Source of the DNA: an uncultured Bacilli bacterium
GTDB taxonomy: Bacteria; Bacillota_I; Bacilli_A; RF39; UBA660
NCBI GenBank assembly: GCA_948629335.1
Contig: CAPHZB010000003.1
Coordinates: forward strand, 1 to 47,794
DNA: 47,794 nucleotides
Direction: 5' to 3'
Part shown: positions 33,544-41,535 of the stretch, piece after piece
Layout of the letters: the number at the start of each line of letters is the position of its first letter
How positions within the stretch are numbered: the stretch's first letter is position 1
Made by a program: the position numbers and the translations under genes
The notes under the pieces: model-generated
What the model was told of the DNA's origin: nothing
Seen by the model: only the letters and a program-made list of their open reading frames with translations
Database searches by the model: none

Positions 33544-35016
33544 ATGCTAAGAAAGAGTATATGGTTAAATGAGGTAAAAAGAGAAGAAGAACAATCATTA
33601 AAAGAAGATATAGAAGTAGATGTTTTAATTATTGGAGGGGGAATAACAGGTGTATCTTGTGCTTATCAGTTAAAAAATAGCCCTTTGAAAATATGTTTAG
33701 TAGAACGAAATAGAATAGGGTTAGGGGTAACTTCAAAAACGACAGGAAAGTTAAATTATTTGCAAGAAACCATCTATTCAAAAATTGAAGACAATTATTC
33801 TTATGAAGAAGCAGCTCTTTATTTAAAATCACAACGACATGCAATTAAATTAGTAAAAGATATTGTTCAAAAAGAAAAAATAGATTGTAATTTTGAAAAA
33901 GTGACTTCTTATGTTTTTACAGAGAAAGAACAAGAAGTACAAACATTATTGAAAGAAAAATCAATATTATCTAGTTTGGGACAAAAAGTAGAAGTAAGTA
34001 ATGAAATTCCATTTCCTCTTAAAAGTGTTTATGCAATTCATGTTTCCGATACAGCCGTTTTTCATCCATTAAAATATGTATATGCATTAGTAGATATTAT
34101 AAAAGAAAAAGTATCTATTTATGAGAATACAGAGATCTATAAAATAAAAAAAGACAAATCTTTTTATGTATGTAAAACAAAAAATAACCAAATCAGGGCA
34201 AAATACGTCATTTTAGCTTGTCATTATCCGTTTTTCCTATTCCCCTATTTTATGCCTATTCGAACTTATCCTGAAAAATCATACATTGCAGCAAATAAAA
34301 TAGAGGACTATCAAAAAAATACATTGATTACAAGTAATACACCAACAAAATCTGTTCGCTATTATAAAAACAAAGACAATTATCTCATTTATTTATCGAA
34401 TTCACATCCTAGTTGCAACAATATAGATTCTATTCATAATTTTGCGCAAGTTGTAGGGGAAGTAAAAGAATTAGGGCAATCTATTTCTTATTTATGGTCA
34501 AATGAAGATTTAATTACTTTTGATCATTTACCATTGATTGGAAAAATCAAAGAAAATCTTTTTTTAGCAACAGGTTATAATACGTGGGGAATGACAAATG
34601 CAACGATAGCATCTTATATGATAAAAAATGCTATCTTAGGAAAAGAAACAGAATATGATGCGTTATTCAATCCATTACGAAAAAATGGAAAAACAAAAGT
34701 AATAGCGTATACAGGAAATATGTTTAAAAATATGAAAGGGTATGTAGAAAATAAGGTAAAGGTAGATAAACCATGGTATCCCAGTACATTAACTTTTAAA
34801 ACAATTCATGGGAAAAAAATAGCCATTTATGAAGATGATAAAAAACATATGGTCTATACAAAATGCCCACATATGGGTTGTGAACTTACTTTTAATGAAA
34901 TTGAAAAAACGTGGGATTGCCCGTGTCATGCTTCCCGATTTGATATAGACGGAAATTGTATAAAAGGACCCAGTTTGTATAATATAACCTATAAGGAAAA
35001 AGAAGCAGATGAATAG
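33544..35016 (+). CDS. FAD-dependent oxidoreductase with C-terminal Rieske domain (YhfW-like)
   Basis: A 490-residue protein. The N-terminus has a dinucleotide-binding GGGITGVSCAYQL and the D-amino-acid-oxidase (DAO) fold; near residue 345 is GYNTWGMTNATIAS, the FAD-contact region. The last 80 residues form a Rieske [2Fe-2S] domain with CPHMGCEL and CPCHASRFD, both Cys-His pairs intact. This architecture is that of B. subtilis YhfW, whose substrate is unknown. The ATG at 33544 with AAAGGTGAT upstream is used; the frame extends nine codons further up without a site. It follows the YunG-like gene closely. Confidence 0.88.
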   Translation: MLRKSIWLNEVKREEEQSLKEDIEVDVLIIGGGITGVSCAYQLKNSPLKICLVERNRIGLGVTSKTTGKLNYLQETIYSKIEDNYSYEEAALYLKSQRHAIKLVKDIVQKEKIDCNFEKVTSYVFTEKEQEVQTLLKEKSILSSLGQKVEVSNEIPFPLKSVYAIHVSDTAVFHPLKYVYALVDIIKEKVSIYENTEIYKIKKDKSFYVCKTKNNQIRAKYVILACHYPFFLFPYFMPIRTYPEKSYIAANKIEDYQKNTLITSNTPTKSVRYYKNKDNYLIYLSNSHPSCNNIDSIHNFAQVVGEVKELGQSISYLWSNEDLITFDHLPLIGKIKENLFLATGYNTWGMTNATIASYMIKNAILGKETEYDALFNPLRKNGKTKVIAYTGNMFKNMKGYVENKVKVDKPWYPSTLTFKTIHGKKIAIYEDDKKHMVYTKCPHMGCELTFNEIEKTWDCPCHASRFDIDGNCIKGPSLYNITYKEKEADE

Positions 35017-35426
35017 TCTGTTTTTTCTTTATAGTTAAACTTTTTTGTTTGTGGGGTTATCATTTTAAAACGAATCATTTTTAGTTTATAGACGGGATTG
35101 ATTCAAAACATACACTTCCTAAATAGGTGTACGAGCTTAAATTGTAGTTGGACAAACCACATTGTCATTTATAATGTTTTGTTGATTACAAAATTTTTAT
35201 TCTTAAAAAGTGAATTAAGCATTTTGGGGTGAGTATAAAACGATATGTATTGGGAAAGAATTGTTTCGATGATAGTATTGAAATATTATAGGCTCTTTGG
35301 TATGATGGTTACAGTTCGGTAGAAATGATAGAAGTTGTTGAAGATGTTAAATTAACTAACAATCATAAGATGGTATTTCAAAACTGAAAAATCCATCTGT
35401 AGTAGTAATGAAGGAGTAAATAAAAT
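35017..35426. other. Gene-free region of 410 bases
   Basis: A short imperfect hairpin with T-run follows the YhfW-like stop (CAGA with TCTG, then TTTTTT). At about 35266-35386 a frame broken by a TAG reads ALWYDGYSSVEMIEVVEDV, which could be a decayed gene end, but support is weak. Nothing else is seen. Confidence 0.35.
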
Positions 35427-35981
35427 ATGAAAGAAATATTTTTAAGTTTTAGACCTGAATACTTTAAACCATTATTATATGGAATCAAGAAATACGAATA
35501 TAGAAAAAGATTTTGTGATGAAGAAACGAAAGCATATTTATATTTAAGCGGCAATTCAAGGCAAGTGATAGGAGTTATAGAATTAGGTAGACCTATTCGA
35601 CTAGATCTTACTAGGGAAAATTATGCGAAGTATCCAGAAACTTTAAAAAGAGTTGATGAGTATATTTCAAATAGAGTTATAAATGCAGTTCCTATTAAAT
35701 CTTTAGCGCTATTTGATAATCCAATTCGTTTAGACGAGATTCGAAAAGAAATCCCCGATTTTATGCCACCTCAAATGTATTTAGTTTTAGATAATTATCC
35801 TAAGTTAAAAGCCTTATTAGAAATGCAGTCCCTAAAAGAAAAATTGTTTGTCCATAAACACGATGAAATTTATTATGAAAATCTGGCTATGTCTGTAAGC
35901 GAATTAGAAAAGACCGATGAATTTAAGAAACTTCATGTACTACATGAGAGTAATAAAGATTTTGACTATATAAAGTATTAA
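35427..35981 (+). CDS. ASCH-domain protein
   Basis: A 184-residue protein whose first half has the ASCH (PUA-like) pattern: LSFRPEYFKPLLYGIKKYEY with the following RKR, and VIGVIELGRPIRLD. This beta-barrel binds RNA or modified nucleotides and sometimes hydrolyses acetylated cytidine. The second half is helical with no named domain. AAGGAG lies eight bases upstream of the ATG. It is single, between the YhfW-like gene and the inverted-repeat-bracketed block, just outside the left repeat. Confidence 0.75.
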   Translation: MKEIFLSFRPEYFKPLLYGIKKYEYRKRFCDEETKAYLYLSGNSRQVIGVIELGRPIRLDLTRENYAKYPETLKRVDEYISNRVINAVPIKSLALFDNPIRLDEIRKEIPDFMPPQMYLVLDNYPKLKALLEMQSLKEKLFVHKHDEIYYENLAMSVSELEKTDEFKKLHVLHESNKDFDYIKY

Positions 35982-36008
35982 TATGTAATGCACGTCAATG
36001 GGAATTTT

Positions 36009-36026
36009 GTTGTGCAAATGACACAG
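36009..36026 (+). repeat. Left copy of an 18-base perfect inverted repeat
   Basis: GTTGTGCAAATGACACAG here and its exact reverse complement at 38904-38921, 2.9 kb apart, bracket four genes. No homology was seen beyond the 18 bases. Confidence 0.75.
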
Positions 36027-36346
36027 GTATTGTTTTAATGTAAATACAAATGTATATACAGATTTTTTCTTTAAAATAAGGAAATTTTGATTGCTAAAAC
36101 CCATTTTTATATACAAAAAGTTAAGTTTGTACATATATTTTGCAAGTGCAAAATGCTTTGTGGTGCACGAGAAATCATTGGTAAGTCTTTTTTTTATAAG
36201 GATTATAATATTTTGTGGTGTATTCTCATATTCTGTTATTTTTTCCAAAAGAAAAATTTTGAAAATGGTATAATAAATGGAAATAAATGTTATGCAGAAA
36301 TAGTAATTTGTAGGGGAGATTATTTTTTATAATTTCTTTTTTACTG

Positions 36347-36375
36347 TTGACAAAACTAATTTAATTAGTAATAAT
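36347..36375 (+). promoter_or_regulatory. Promoter with built-in operator for the tetR-like gene
   Basis: TTGACA (36347-36352) and AATAAT (36370-36375) are 17 bases apart; the spacer contains the perfect palindrome ACTAATTTAATTAGT (36355-36369). Such a place suits autorepression by the TetR-family protein. A partial second copy (ATTAGT) lies near 36385. Confidence 0.7.
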
Positions 36376-36403
36376 AATATTACGATTAGTTATGGAGGGT
36401 GTT

Positions 36404-36976
36404 ATGTCAAAAAATAGTATTAGTGATGAACTTATTATTGAAACTTCTTCTTGTATTGCAAATAAAGTTGGACTAGATAATTTGTCGCTTAAAATTATTG
36501 CTGAAGAATTAAATATTAAACCACCATCTTTGTATAATCATATAAGGAGTCTTGATGAAATAAAACAAAAACTTATGATTTATGGTTGGAAACAAATGGA
36601 AGAAAAAATGCTCGATTCTGCTGTTGGGGTATCTGGATACGAGGCTTTAAAGAATATGTGCTATGCTTTTTATGATTATGCTACTAATAATAAAGGTGTT
36701 TTTACTGCTATGCTTTGGTATAATAAATATGAAAATATCCAAAAAGAAAACGCTACTAAAAGACTATTTAATATGTTATTTAAAGTAATGAAGTCTTTAG
36801 ATATAAGTGATGATAATATAAATCATATTATAAGAACATTAAGAGGCTTTTTAGAGGGATTTTCTTTACTCGTAAATAATAATGCTTTTGGGAATCCAAT
36901 ATCAATTAAAGAAAGTTTTGATTTATCATTAGAAATAATTATGAATGGCATAAAATCATTAGAAGGAGTGAAATAA
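36404..36976 (+). CDS. TetR/AcrR-family regulator
   Basis: A 190-residue repressor. The N-terminal helix-turn-helix region reads KVGLDNLSLKIIAEELNIKPPSLYNHIRSLDEI (residues about 19-51); the C-terminal half has the WHG-type ligand-binding helices (ALKNMCYAFYDYATNNKGVF, IIRTLRGFLEGFSLL). The ATG at 36404 follows GGAGGG; an ATG four codons earlier has no such site. A palindrome in the promoter spacer suggests it represses itself and the genes behind it. It is followed by yoaP-like with one base between stop and ATG. Unknown ligand. Confidence 0.88.
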   Translation: MSKNSISDELIIETSSCIANKVGLDNLSLKIIAEELNIKPPSLYNHIRSLDEIKQKLMIYGWKQMEEKMLDSAVGVSGYEALKNMCYAFYDYATNNKGVFTAMLWYNKYENIQKENATKRLFNMLFKVMKSLDISDDNINHIIRTLRGFLEGFSLLVNNNAFGNPISIKESFDLSLEIIMNGIKSLEGVK

Positions 36977-36977
36977 A

Positions 36978-37724
36978 ATGAATGAATTTGTAAATTTAAC
37001 ATTAGAAAATATTGATGATGAGCATATTTGTTGTGCAATCGGAGATAAAAAACATCAAAATGGTGTTGATAGTAAAAAAGAATGGATTAAAAGTAAGTTA
37101 GAAGATGGACACATTTTTAGAAAACTTAATGCTAGAGGGAAAGTATTTATTGAGTATGAGAGAGTAGAAACTGCTTGGGTGCCAATAAGTGGTAAGAATT
37201 ATGAATATATTTATTGTTTATGGGTAGCAGGAAGTTTTAAAGGAAATGGTATTGCTAAAGAATTATTAGAATATGCAATAAATGATTCTAAAGAAAAAGG
37301 TATGAGTGGTATATGTACTTTAACTTCTAAAAAGAAGAAACCTTTTATTGGTGAAAAAGATTTTTTCATTCATTATGGCTTTAAAGTTGTAGATACTATT
37401 GGAGATTATGAATTATTAGCACTTCAGTTTGATGATAATGAAACACCTAGATTTAATGATAATGCTAGAAATATGAAAATAGATAATGAAGATTTTACAA
37501 TTTATTATAGTAATGAGTGCCCTTATGTAGAATATGAAGTAAAAGAACTGACAGAATATGCAAAAGAAAATAATATTAAGATTAACTTTATCAAAATTGA
37601 TTCTTTGGAAAAAGCAAAAAATGCACCTTGTATATTTAATAACTGGGCTAATTTTTATAAAGGCAAGTTTATATCAAATACTATATTAAATGCTAATTCT
37701 TTTCAAAAGTTGATTAGTAAATAA
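36978..37724 (+). CDS. GNAT acetyltransferase with YoaP-like C-terminal domain
   Basis: A 248-residue protein: N-terminal GNAT fold (LWVAGSFKGNGIAKELLEYA, residues about 78-97, is the acetyl-CoA loop) and a C-terminal thioredoxin-like YoaP domain (FTIYYSNECPYVEYEVKEL, from about residue 173). YoaP proteins are known from Bacillus with unknown substrates. AAGGAG lies inside the end of the tetR-like gene. The gene is in one operon with the regulator and the radical SAM gene. Confidence 0.85.
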   Translation: MNEFVNLTLENIDDEHICCAIGDKKHQNGVDSKKEWIKSKLEDGHIFRKLNARGKVFIEYERVETAWVPISGKNYEYIYCLWVAGSFKGNGIAKELLEYAINDSKEKGMSGICTLTSKKKKPFIGEKDFFIHYGFKVVDTIGDYELLALQFDDNETPRFNDNARNMKIDNEDFTIYYSNECPYVEYEVKELTEYAKENNIKINFIKIDSLEKAKNAPCIFNNWANFYKGKFISNTILNANSFQKLISK

Positions 37725-37725
37725 A

Positions 37726-38613
37726 ATGGAATTTATAAAGGCAAAGTCAATACTATCTAAAGTGAAATATGGTAACGAGTGGTATGGTATTGACTATAAT
37801 ATGAATTTATATAGAGGTTGTTCGCATAGATGTATTTATTGTGATTCAAGAAGTAATTGTTACCATATAGATAATTTTGATATAGTTAGAGGTAAAGTTA
37901 ATGCTTTATTTATTTTAGAACAAGAACTATCTAAAAAAAGAGAAAAAGGTGTTGTTGGAATTGGATCAATGTCTGATACCTATAATCCAAAAGAGAGAGA
38001 ATATGAACAAACAAGAGGAGCATTGAAACTTATATCAAAATATGAGTTTGGCGTTTCTATTGATACGAAAAGTGATTTGATTTTAAGAGATATTGATTTG
38101 TTAAAAGAAATAAATTCTAAGAATAATGTTATTGTTAAATTTACGATTACTACCCCAAATGATGAATTATCAAAAATAATTGAGCCAAATGTTTGTGTAT
38201 CTTCTAAAAGATTACAAGCAATTAAAAAACTAAGTAATAATGGCATCTTTGTAGGTATTATGATGAATCCCGTCTTGCCATTTATAACAGATAATGAAGA
38301 AGATATAAAAGAGTTAGTTAGACTTGCATACCTAAATGGTGCTAAATTTATTCATACTTTTATGGGAATGACTTTAAGAGAAAATGGGAGGGATTATTAT
38401 TTTGATAAATTAGAACAGAGTTTTACGGGCTTAAAAGATAAATATATTAAATATTATGGTGATAGATATACTTGTATCATACCAAATTATAAAAGATTAT
38501 ATAAGATATTTACTGATGAGTGTGATAAATATGGAATATTATACGACATGAAAGACATCATTAAGGCATATAAGAAAGAAATAAAAAGTAATGAGCAAAT
38601 CACATTGTTTTAG
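37726..38613 (+). CDS. Radical SAM protein, SplB-like group, with a C-terminal clamp-like motif
   Basis: A 295-residue radical SAM enzyme. The cluster motif is RGCSHRCIYCDSRSNCY (CxxxCxxC near residues 32-39); further on GIGSMSDTYNPKE and IDTKSDLILRDIDLL are typical of the group close to spore photoproduct lyase and Rv2578c-type proteins. The last residues are QITLF, which fits the bacterial sliding-clamp binding pattern (QxxLF), so it may work on DNA. The ATG follows the yoaP-like stop by one base, without a good ribosome site, which suggests coupled translation. The substrate is unknown. Confidence 0.82.
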   Translation: MEFIKAKSILSKVKYGNEWYGIDYNMNLYRGCSHRCIYCDSRSNCYHIDNFDIVRGKVNALFILEQELSKKREKGVVGIGSMSDTYNPKEREYEQTRGALKLISKYEFGVSIDTKSDLILRDIDLLKEINSKNNVIVKFTITTPNDELSKIIEPNVCVSSKRLQAIKKLSNNGIFVGIMMNPVLPFITDNEEDIKELVRLAYLNGAKFIHTFMGMTLRENGRDYYFDKLEQSFTGLKDKYIKYYGDRYTCIIPNYKRLYKIFTDECDKYGILYDMKDIIKAYKKEIKSNEQITLF

Positions 38614-38646
38614 AAAGATAAATTACGATTTAAAGAGGTGTTTAGA

Positions 38647-38856
38647 ATGAGCAAGTATGATTCACTATGGAAGTATTTAAAAGAAAATAATAAAGAAAGT
38701 TATAAATTGTCTTATGAAGGAATTCAGAATATTTTAGGATTTGATATAGATTATTCATTTTTAACCTACAAAAAAGAATCCAAAAAATATGAATATGAAG
38801 TTGGAAAGATATCAATGAAAGAAAAGACAGTAATTTTAATAAGCTCTAATCACTAA
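38647..38856 (+). CDS. Small hypothetical protein
   Basis: A 69-residue protein (MSKYDSLWKYLKENNKESYKL, SYEGIQNILGFDIDYSFLTYKKE). The opening resembles small DUF7662-type proteins with a winged or nucleic-acid-binding fold; this match is from memory only. AAAGAGGT lies a few bases before the ATG. It follows the radical SAM gene by 33 bases and is the last gene inside the inverted repeats. Confidence 0.6.
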   Translation: MSKYDSLWKYLKENNKESYKLSYEGIQNILGFDIDYSFLTYKKESKKYEYEVGKISMKEKTVILISSNH

Positions 38857-38903
38857 ATTACAATTAATATGGTAAATCAATTAAAAATTTATATACTTAC
38901 TGT

Positions 38904-38921
38904 CTGTGTCATTTGCACAAC
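38904..38921 (-). repeat. Right copy of the 18-base perfect inverted repeat
   Basis: Exact reverse complement of 36009-36026. The four-gene block lies between. Confidence 0.75.
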
Positions 38922-38960
38922 GAAAGAGGGATCTTCCATTTACAAACAAATGAGCAAAAT

Positions 38961-38990
38961 AAAAGGCTATGATTTTATCTCATAGCTTTT
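38961..38990. terminator. Terminator-like hairpin
   Basis: AAAAGGCTATG pairs with CATAGCTTTT around TTTTATCT-like loop sequence; both sides are A/T-rich, between the plus-strand block and minus-strand coat genes. Confidence 0.55.
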
Positions 38991-39061
38991 ATGTGATATA
39001 AAATGCATAATAGGATAGTAAATTCTCCTAATAAAATACTTAGGGGTAAATAAATGTATTC

Positions 39062-39370
39062 TTATAATTGCGAAAGTTTGTTACTTAGTTCATTTACCTT
39101 TTCATTTATTTTTAAAGGTATCTCCTTTTCTAAAGAATACCATCCATTTTTAAAAGCCATATTATAAGCATCTCTTTGTGCTGTTTTCACATCTTTAAAA
39201 ATAGTGAAAATCTCTTCAAACAGTTTACTGTTACTTGCTTCATTTAAAGCGTATGTCAAATTTACACTCATATTCTTTTCACAAGTAAGTATCTCATTTA
39301 GATAGTCACAATCATTTAGTTCTTTTGTATCGGGCACCTCTGTCTTAGGATTTTGACATTTCTCATTCAT
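39062..39370 (-). CDS. Small spore coat protein, CotF-like
   Basis: A 102-residue protein with the helical coat-F pattern (ILTCEKNMSVNLTYALNEAS, VKTAQRDAYNMAFKNGWYSL). Coat F proteins sit in the outer spore coat. It overlaps the preceding minus-strand gene by 8 bases and follows its frame, so both are one operon. No own ribosome site is needed because GGAGG lies in the upstream gene's end. Confidence 0.7.
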   Translation of the reverse strand: MNEKCQNPKTEVPDTKELNDCDYLNEILTCEKNMSVNLTYALNEASNSKLFEEIFTIFKDVKTAQRDAYNMAFKNGWYSLEKEIPLKINEKVNELSNKLSQL

Positions 39371-39575
39371 TTGTGGTTCCTCCTAATATTTGTATAATTT
39401 TATTGCATATTCCTACATGCATGTCATGAATTCGTTCTACTAAATTTTTAATTTCAGGATTTGTGATCTTTCCTTTAAAGTCATAAGCTATCTTAGAGGC
39501 AGTAAAATTCCATTCAAACATATCACTTAAATATGCCAAATCTTTTGTAGAAATCATTACAGGTGGTTCATTCAT
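39363..39575 (-). CDS. Small spore coat-associated protein
   Basis: A 70-residue protein (MNEPPVMISTKDLAYLSDMFEW, then IHDMHVGICNKIIQIL). Its helical pattern resembles the first half of coat-F-type proteins. The ATG at 39575 has AAGGAG six bases upstream; an in-frame ATG at 39635 has no site. It precedes the CotF-like gene with an 8-base overlap. Confidence 0.65.
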   Translation of the reverse strand: MNEPPVMISTKDLAYLSDMFEWNFTASKIAYDFKGKITNPEIKNLVERIHDMHVGICNKIIQILGGTTNE

Positions 39576-39636
39576 ATTAATCTCCTTTCTTTTTATATCA
39601 TGAGCGTAAATTTGCCAAAATATACAAAAGAACATC

Positions 39637-39665
39637 TTGAAAAAAAAGGATGACGATTATATAAT
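39637..39665 (+). promoter_or_regulatory. Promoter of the rubrerythrin gene
   Basis: TTGAAA (39637-39642) and TATAAT (39660-39665), 17 bases apart. Confidence 0.75.
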
Positions 39666-39703
39666 GGTAATAGTCGAAAAGACTAAAATAGAAGGAGGAA
39701 ATT

Positions 39704-40252
39704 ATGGAAGTAAAAGACTTAAAAGGTACAAAAACCGAACAAAATTTGTGGACAGCATTTGCTGGGGAGTCACAAGCTAGAAATAAATATACTTTTTTTG
39801 CAAGTAAGGCAAAAAAAGAAGGTTACCAACAAATAGGTGCCATTTTTGAAGAAACAGCTGGAAATGAAAAAGAACATGCTGAAATATGGTTCAAATTATT
39901 AAATGGTGGAGAAATTGGTTCTACAGAACAAAATTTACAAGAGGCTTTAAATGGAGAAAACGAGGAATGGACCAATATGTATGCTGAATTTGCTAAGACA
40001 GCTTTAGAAGAAGGATTCGACTACATTGCTTTCCTATTTGATGGAGTAGGTAAAATTGAAAAGGAACACGAAGAACGTTTCAAAACATTACTTAATAACA
40101 TCAGAACCAAAAAGGTATTTGAATCAGAGGAACAAGTGGTATGGATTTGTCGTAACTGTGGACATTTACACTTTGGAAATGAAGCACCAAAAGTTTGTCC
40201 AATTTGTGCTCATCCACAATCTTACTTTGAAAAGAGAAGTCAAAATTATTAA
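39704..40252 (+). CDS. Rubrerythrin
   Basis: A 182-residue di-iron peroxidase that removes hydrogen peroxide in anaerobes. The first 140 residues form the four-helix bundle with iron ligands in FAGESQARNKYTFFA, EETAGNEKEHAE and FAKTALEEGFDYIA. The last 45 residues are a rubredoxin-type domain with WICRNCGHL and KVCPICAHP. AAGGAGG precedes the ATG, and the gene has its own promoter and terminator, so it is one transcript. It supports an anaerobic lifestyle. Confidence 0.96.
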   Translation: MEVKDLKGTKTEQNLWTAFAGESQARNKYTFFASKAKKEGYQQIGAIFEETAGNEKEHAEIWFKLLNGGEIGSTEQNLQEALNGENEEWTNMYAEFAKTALEEGFDYIAFLFDGVGKIEKEHEERFKTLLNNIRTKKVFESEEQVVWICRNCGHLHFGNEAPKVCPICAHPQSYFEKRSQNY

Positions 40253-40274
40253 AAAGGAGCATGGCTCTTTTTTT
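40251..40274 (+). terminator. Terminator after the rubrerythrin gene
   Basis: AAAAAGGAGC and GCTCTTTTTTT pair around loop ATG, followed by T-run. Confidence 0.75.
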
Positions 40275-40316
40275 GTTTCGTAAATTATAGTATAATTGGA
40301 ATGTGGAGTTGGTGTT

Positions 40317-41453
40317 ATGAATTCGTATCTGTACGCAATGAAAACAGCATTTTTATTTTTTCCAATCATTGCTCTAATTTTAATGCTACCTTATGTAATT
40401 TCGCAATATAAGAAATATGGTTCTCTTTTAATTTTTAGAACGACAATCATTTATTCATTTATTTTATATTTGATTGTAATCTATTTCCTTGTTATTTTAC
40501 CCCTTCCTCCTATTGAAGAGGTTCGAAATTATAAAAATAGTTTTGTTCAACTAGAACCATTTTATGCACTCACCTATTTACACCAACATATTCATTTTGA
40601 TATTACTGATTTTAGTACTTATTCTAATTTGTTTAGAAATAGTTATTTTTATCAAGTTATATATAACATATTCATTACAATTCCCTTTGGTATTTATCTA
40701 CGATATTATTTTAAATGCAATTTTAAAAAGACATTTCTTTTCAGTTTTTTACTCAGTCTATTTTTTGAATTGACACAATTATCAGGCTTATATGGTATCT
40801 ATCCTAGACCTTACCGTATTTTTGATGTAGATGATTTAATTACCAATACCCTAGGTGGTATTTTAGGATATCTAGTAGCTCCTTTTGTTTGTTTCTTTTT
40901 ACCTTCTAGAGACAGAATAGATGAGAAAGCCTACAAAAAAGGAGAAAGAGTATCCTTTTCTAGAAAACTAGTGGCCTTTTTTATTGATATACTCTTCTTT
41001 TTTCTTCTATATCTAATTATTTATTTTTGCTTTAGAATGTATACAAAAAATTCCCATGTATTTTTATCCATATGGCTAGGAATTACTATTTATTATATCC
41101 TCATACCTATCTTGTATAGGGGATATACTGTTGGGCGTTTCTTGGTTAAAGTTAGGGTTGTTTCCATTAATGATATGGATAGCAAATGGTATCAGTACCT
41201 TCTTCGTGAATACACCTTCTTTTACCTTTTTATTTTTGGAATTCCTATTCTAAATACAATACGAAATTCCTCTACATCAATAGTAGCAAACAATATTCTT
41301 TTATTATTGATAGGTATTGATGGGATTCTTCTTCTTTTTACCTTACTTCAGATTATTTTTAGAAGAAATGCAATATATATTCATGAAAAAATTAGTCATA
41401 CAAAATATATAAGCACAATTATCATTCCTAAAAAAGAAGAAAATGAAATTTAA
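40317..41453 (+). CDS. VanZ-RDD membrane protein
   Basis: A 378-residue integral membrane protein. The first 190 residues match VanZ (several membrane helices, FVQLEPFYALTYLH, LFFELTQL, the late VDDLITNTLGG). From about residue 200 an RDD-type domain follows (VSFSRKLVAFFIDILFF, then GRFLVKVRVV). VanZ is linked to teicoplanin tolerance in some enterococci, but most members have no known resistance role. The ATG at 40317 has GGAG upstream; the frame extends earlier without a site. A TATAAT sits just before it. Confidence 0.82.
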   Translation: MNSYLYAMKTAFLFFPIIALILMLPYVISQYKKYGSLLIFRTTIIYSFILYLIVIYFLVILPLPPIEEVRNYKNSFVQLEPFYALTYLHQHIHFDITDFSTYSNLFRNSYFYQVIYNIFITIPFGIYLRYYFKCNFKKTFLFSFLLSLFFELTQLSGLYGIYPRPYRIFDVDDLITNTLGGILGYLVAPFVCFFLPSRDRIDEKAYKKGERVSFSRKLVAFFIDILFFFLLYLIIYFCFRMYTKNSHVFLSIWLGITIYYILIPILYRGYTVGRFLVKVRVVSINDMDSKWYQYLLREYTFFYLFIFGIPILNTIRNSSTSIVANNILLLLIGIDGILLLFTLLQIIFRRNAIYIHEKISHTKYISTIIIPKKEENEI

Positions 41454-41456
41454 AGG

Positions 41457-41482
41457 AAAGTTTTTTACAGAAACTTTTTTTT
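41457..41482 (+). terminator. Terminator after the VanZ-RDD gene
   Basis: AAAGTTT pairs with AAACTTT, then a T-run. Confidence 0.6.
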
Positions 41483-41535
41483 GTGCTTTTGAAAAAAACT
41501 TCTTCTTTTGATATGCTTGCATGGGAGGGAAAAAT

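Larger units (their letters stand above)
35982..36403. other. Gene-free region of 422 bases
   Basis: Contains the left copy of the 18-base inverted repeat (36009-36026) and, at the end, the promoter and operator of the tetR-like gene. Overlapping short frames between 36087 and 36332 have no ribosome sites and are not supported. Confidence 0.5.

Noticed and set aside
36087..36332. Overlapping short frames before the tetR-like gene
   Set aside because: No ribosome sites, Phe/Lys-rich composition typical of AT-rich noise, and they overlap each other.
40317..41453. Glycopeptide resistance determinant (VanZ)
   Set aside because: Only a VanZ-like fold is present; no vanHAX or regulator genes accompany it. 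VanZ-like proteins are common in Firmicutes without resistance.
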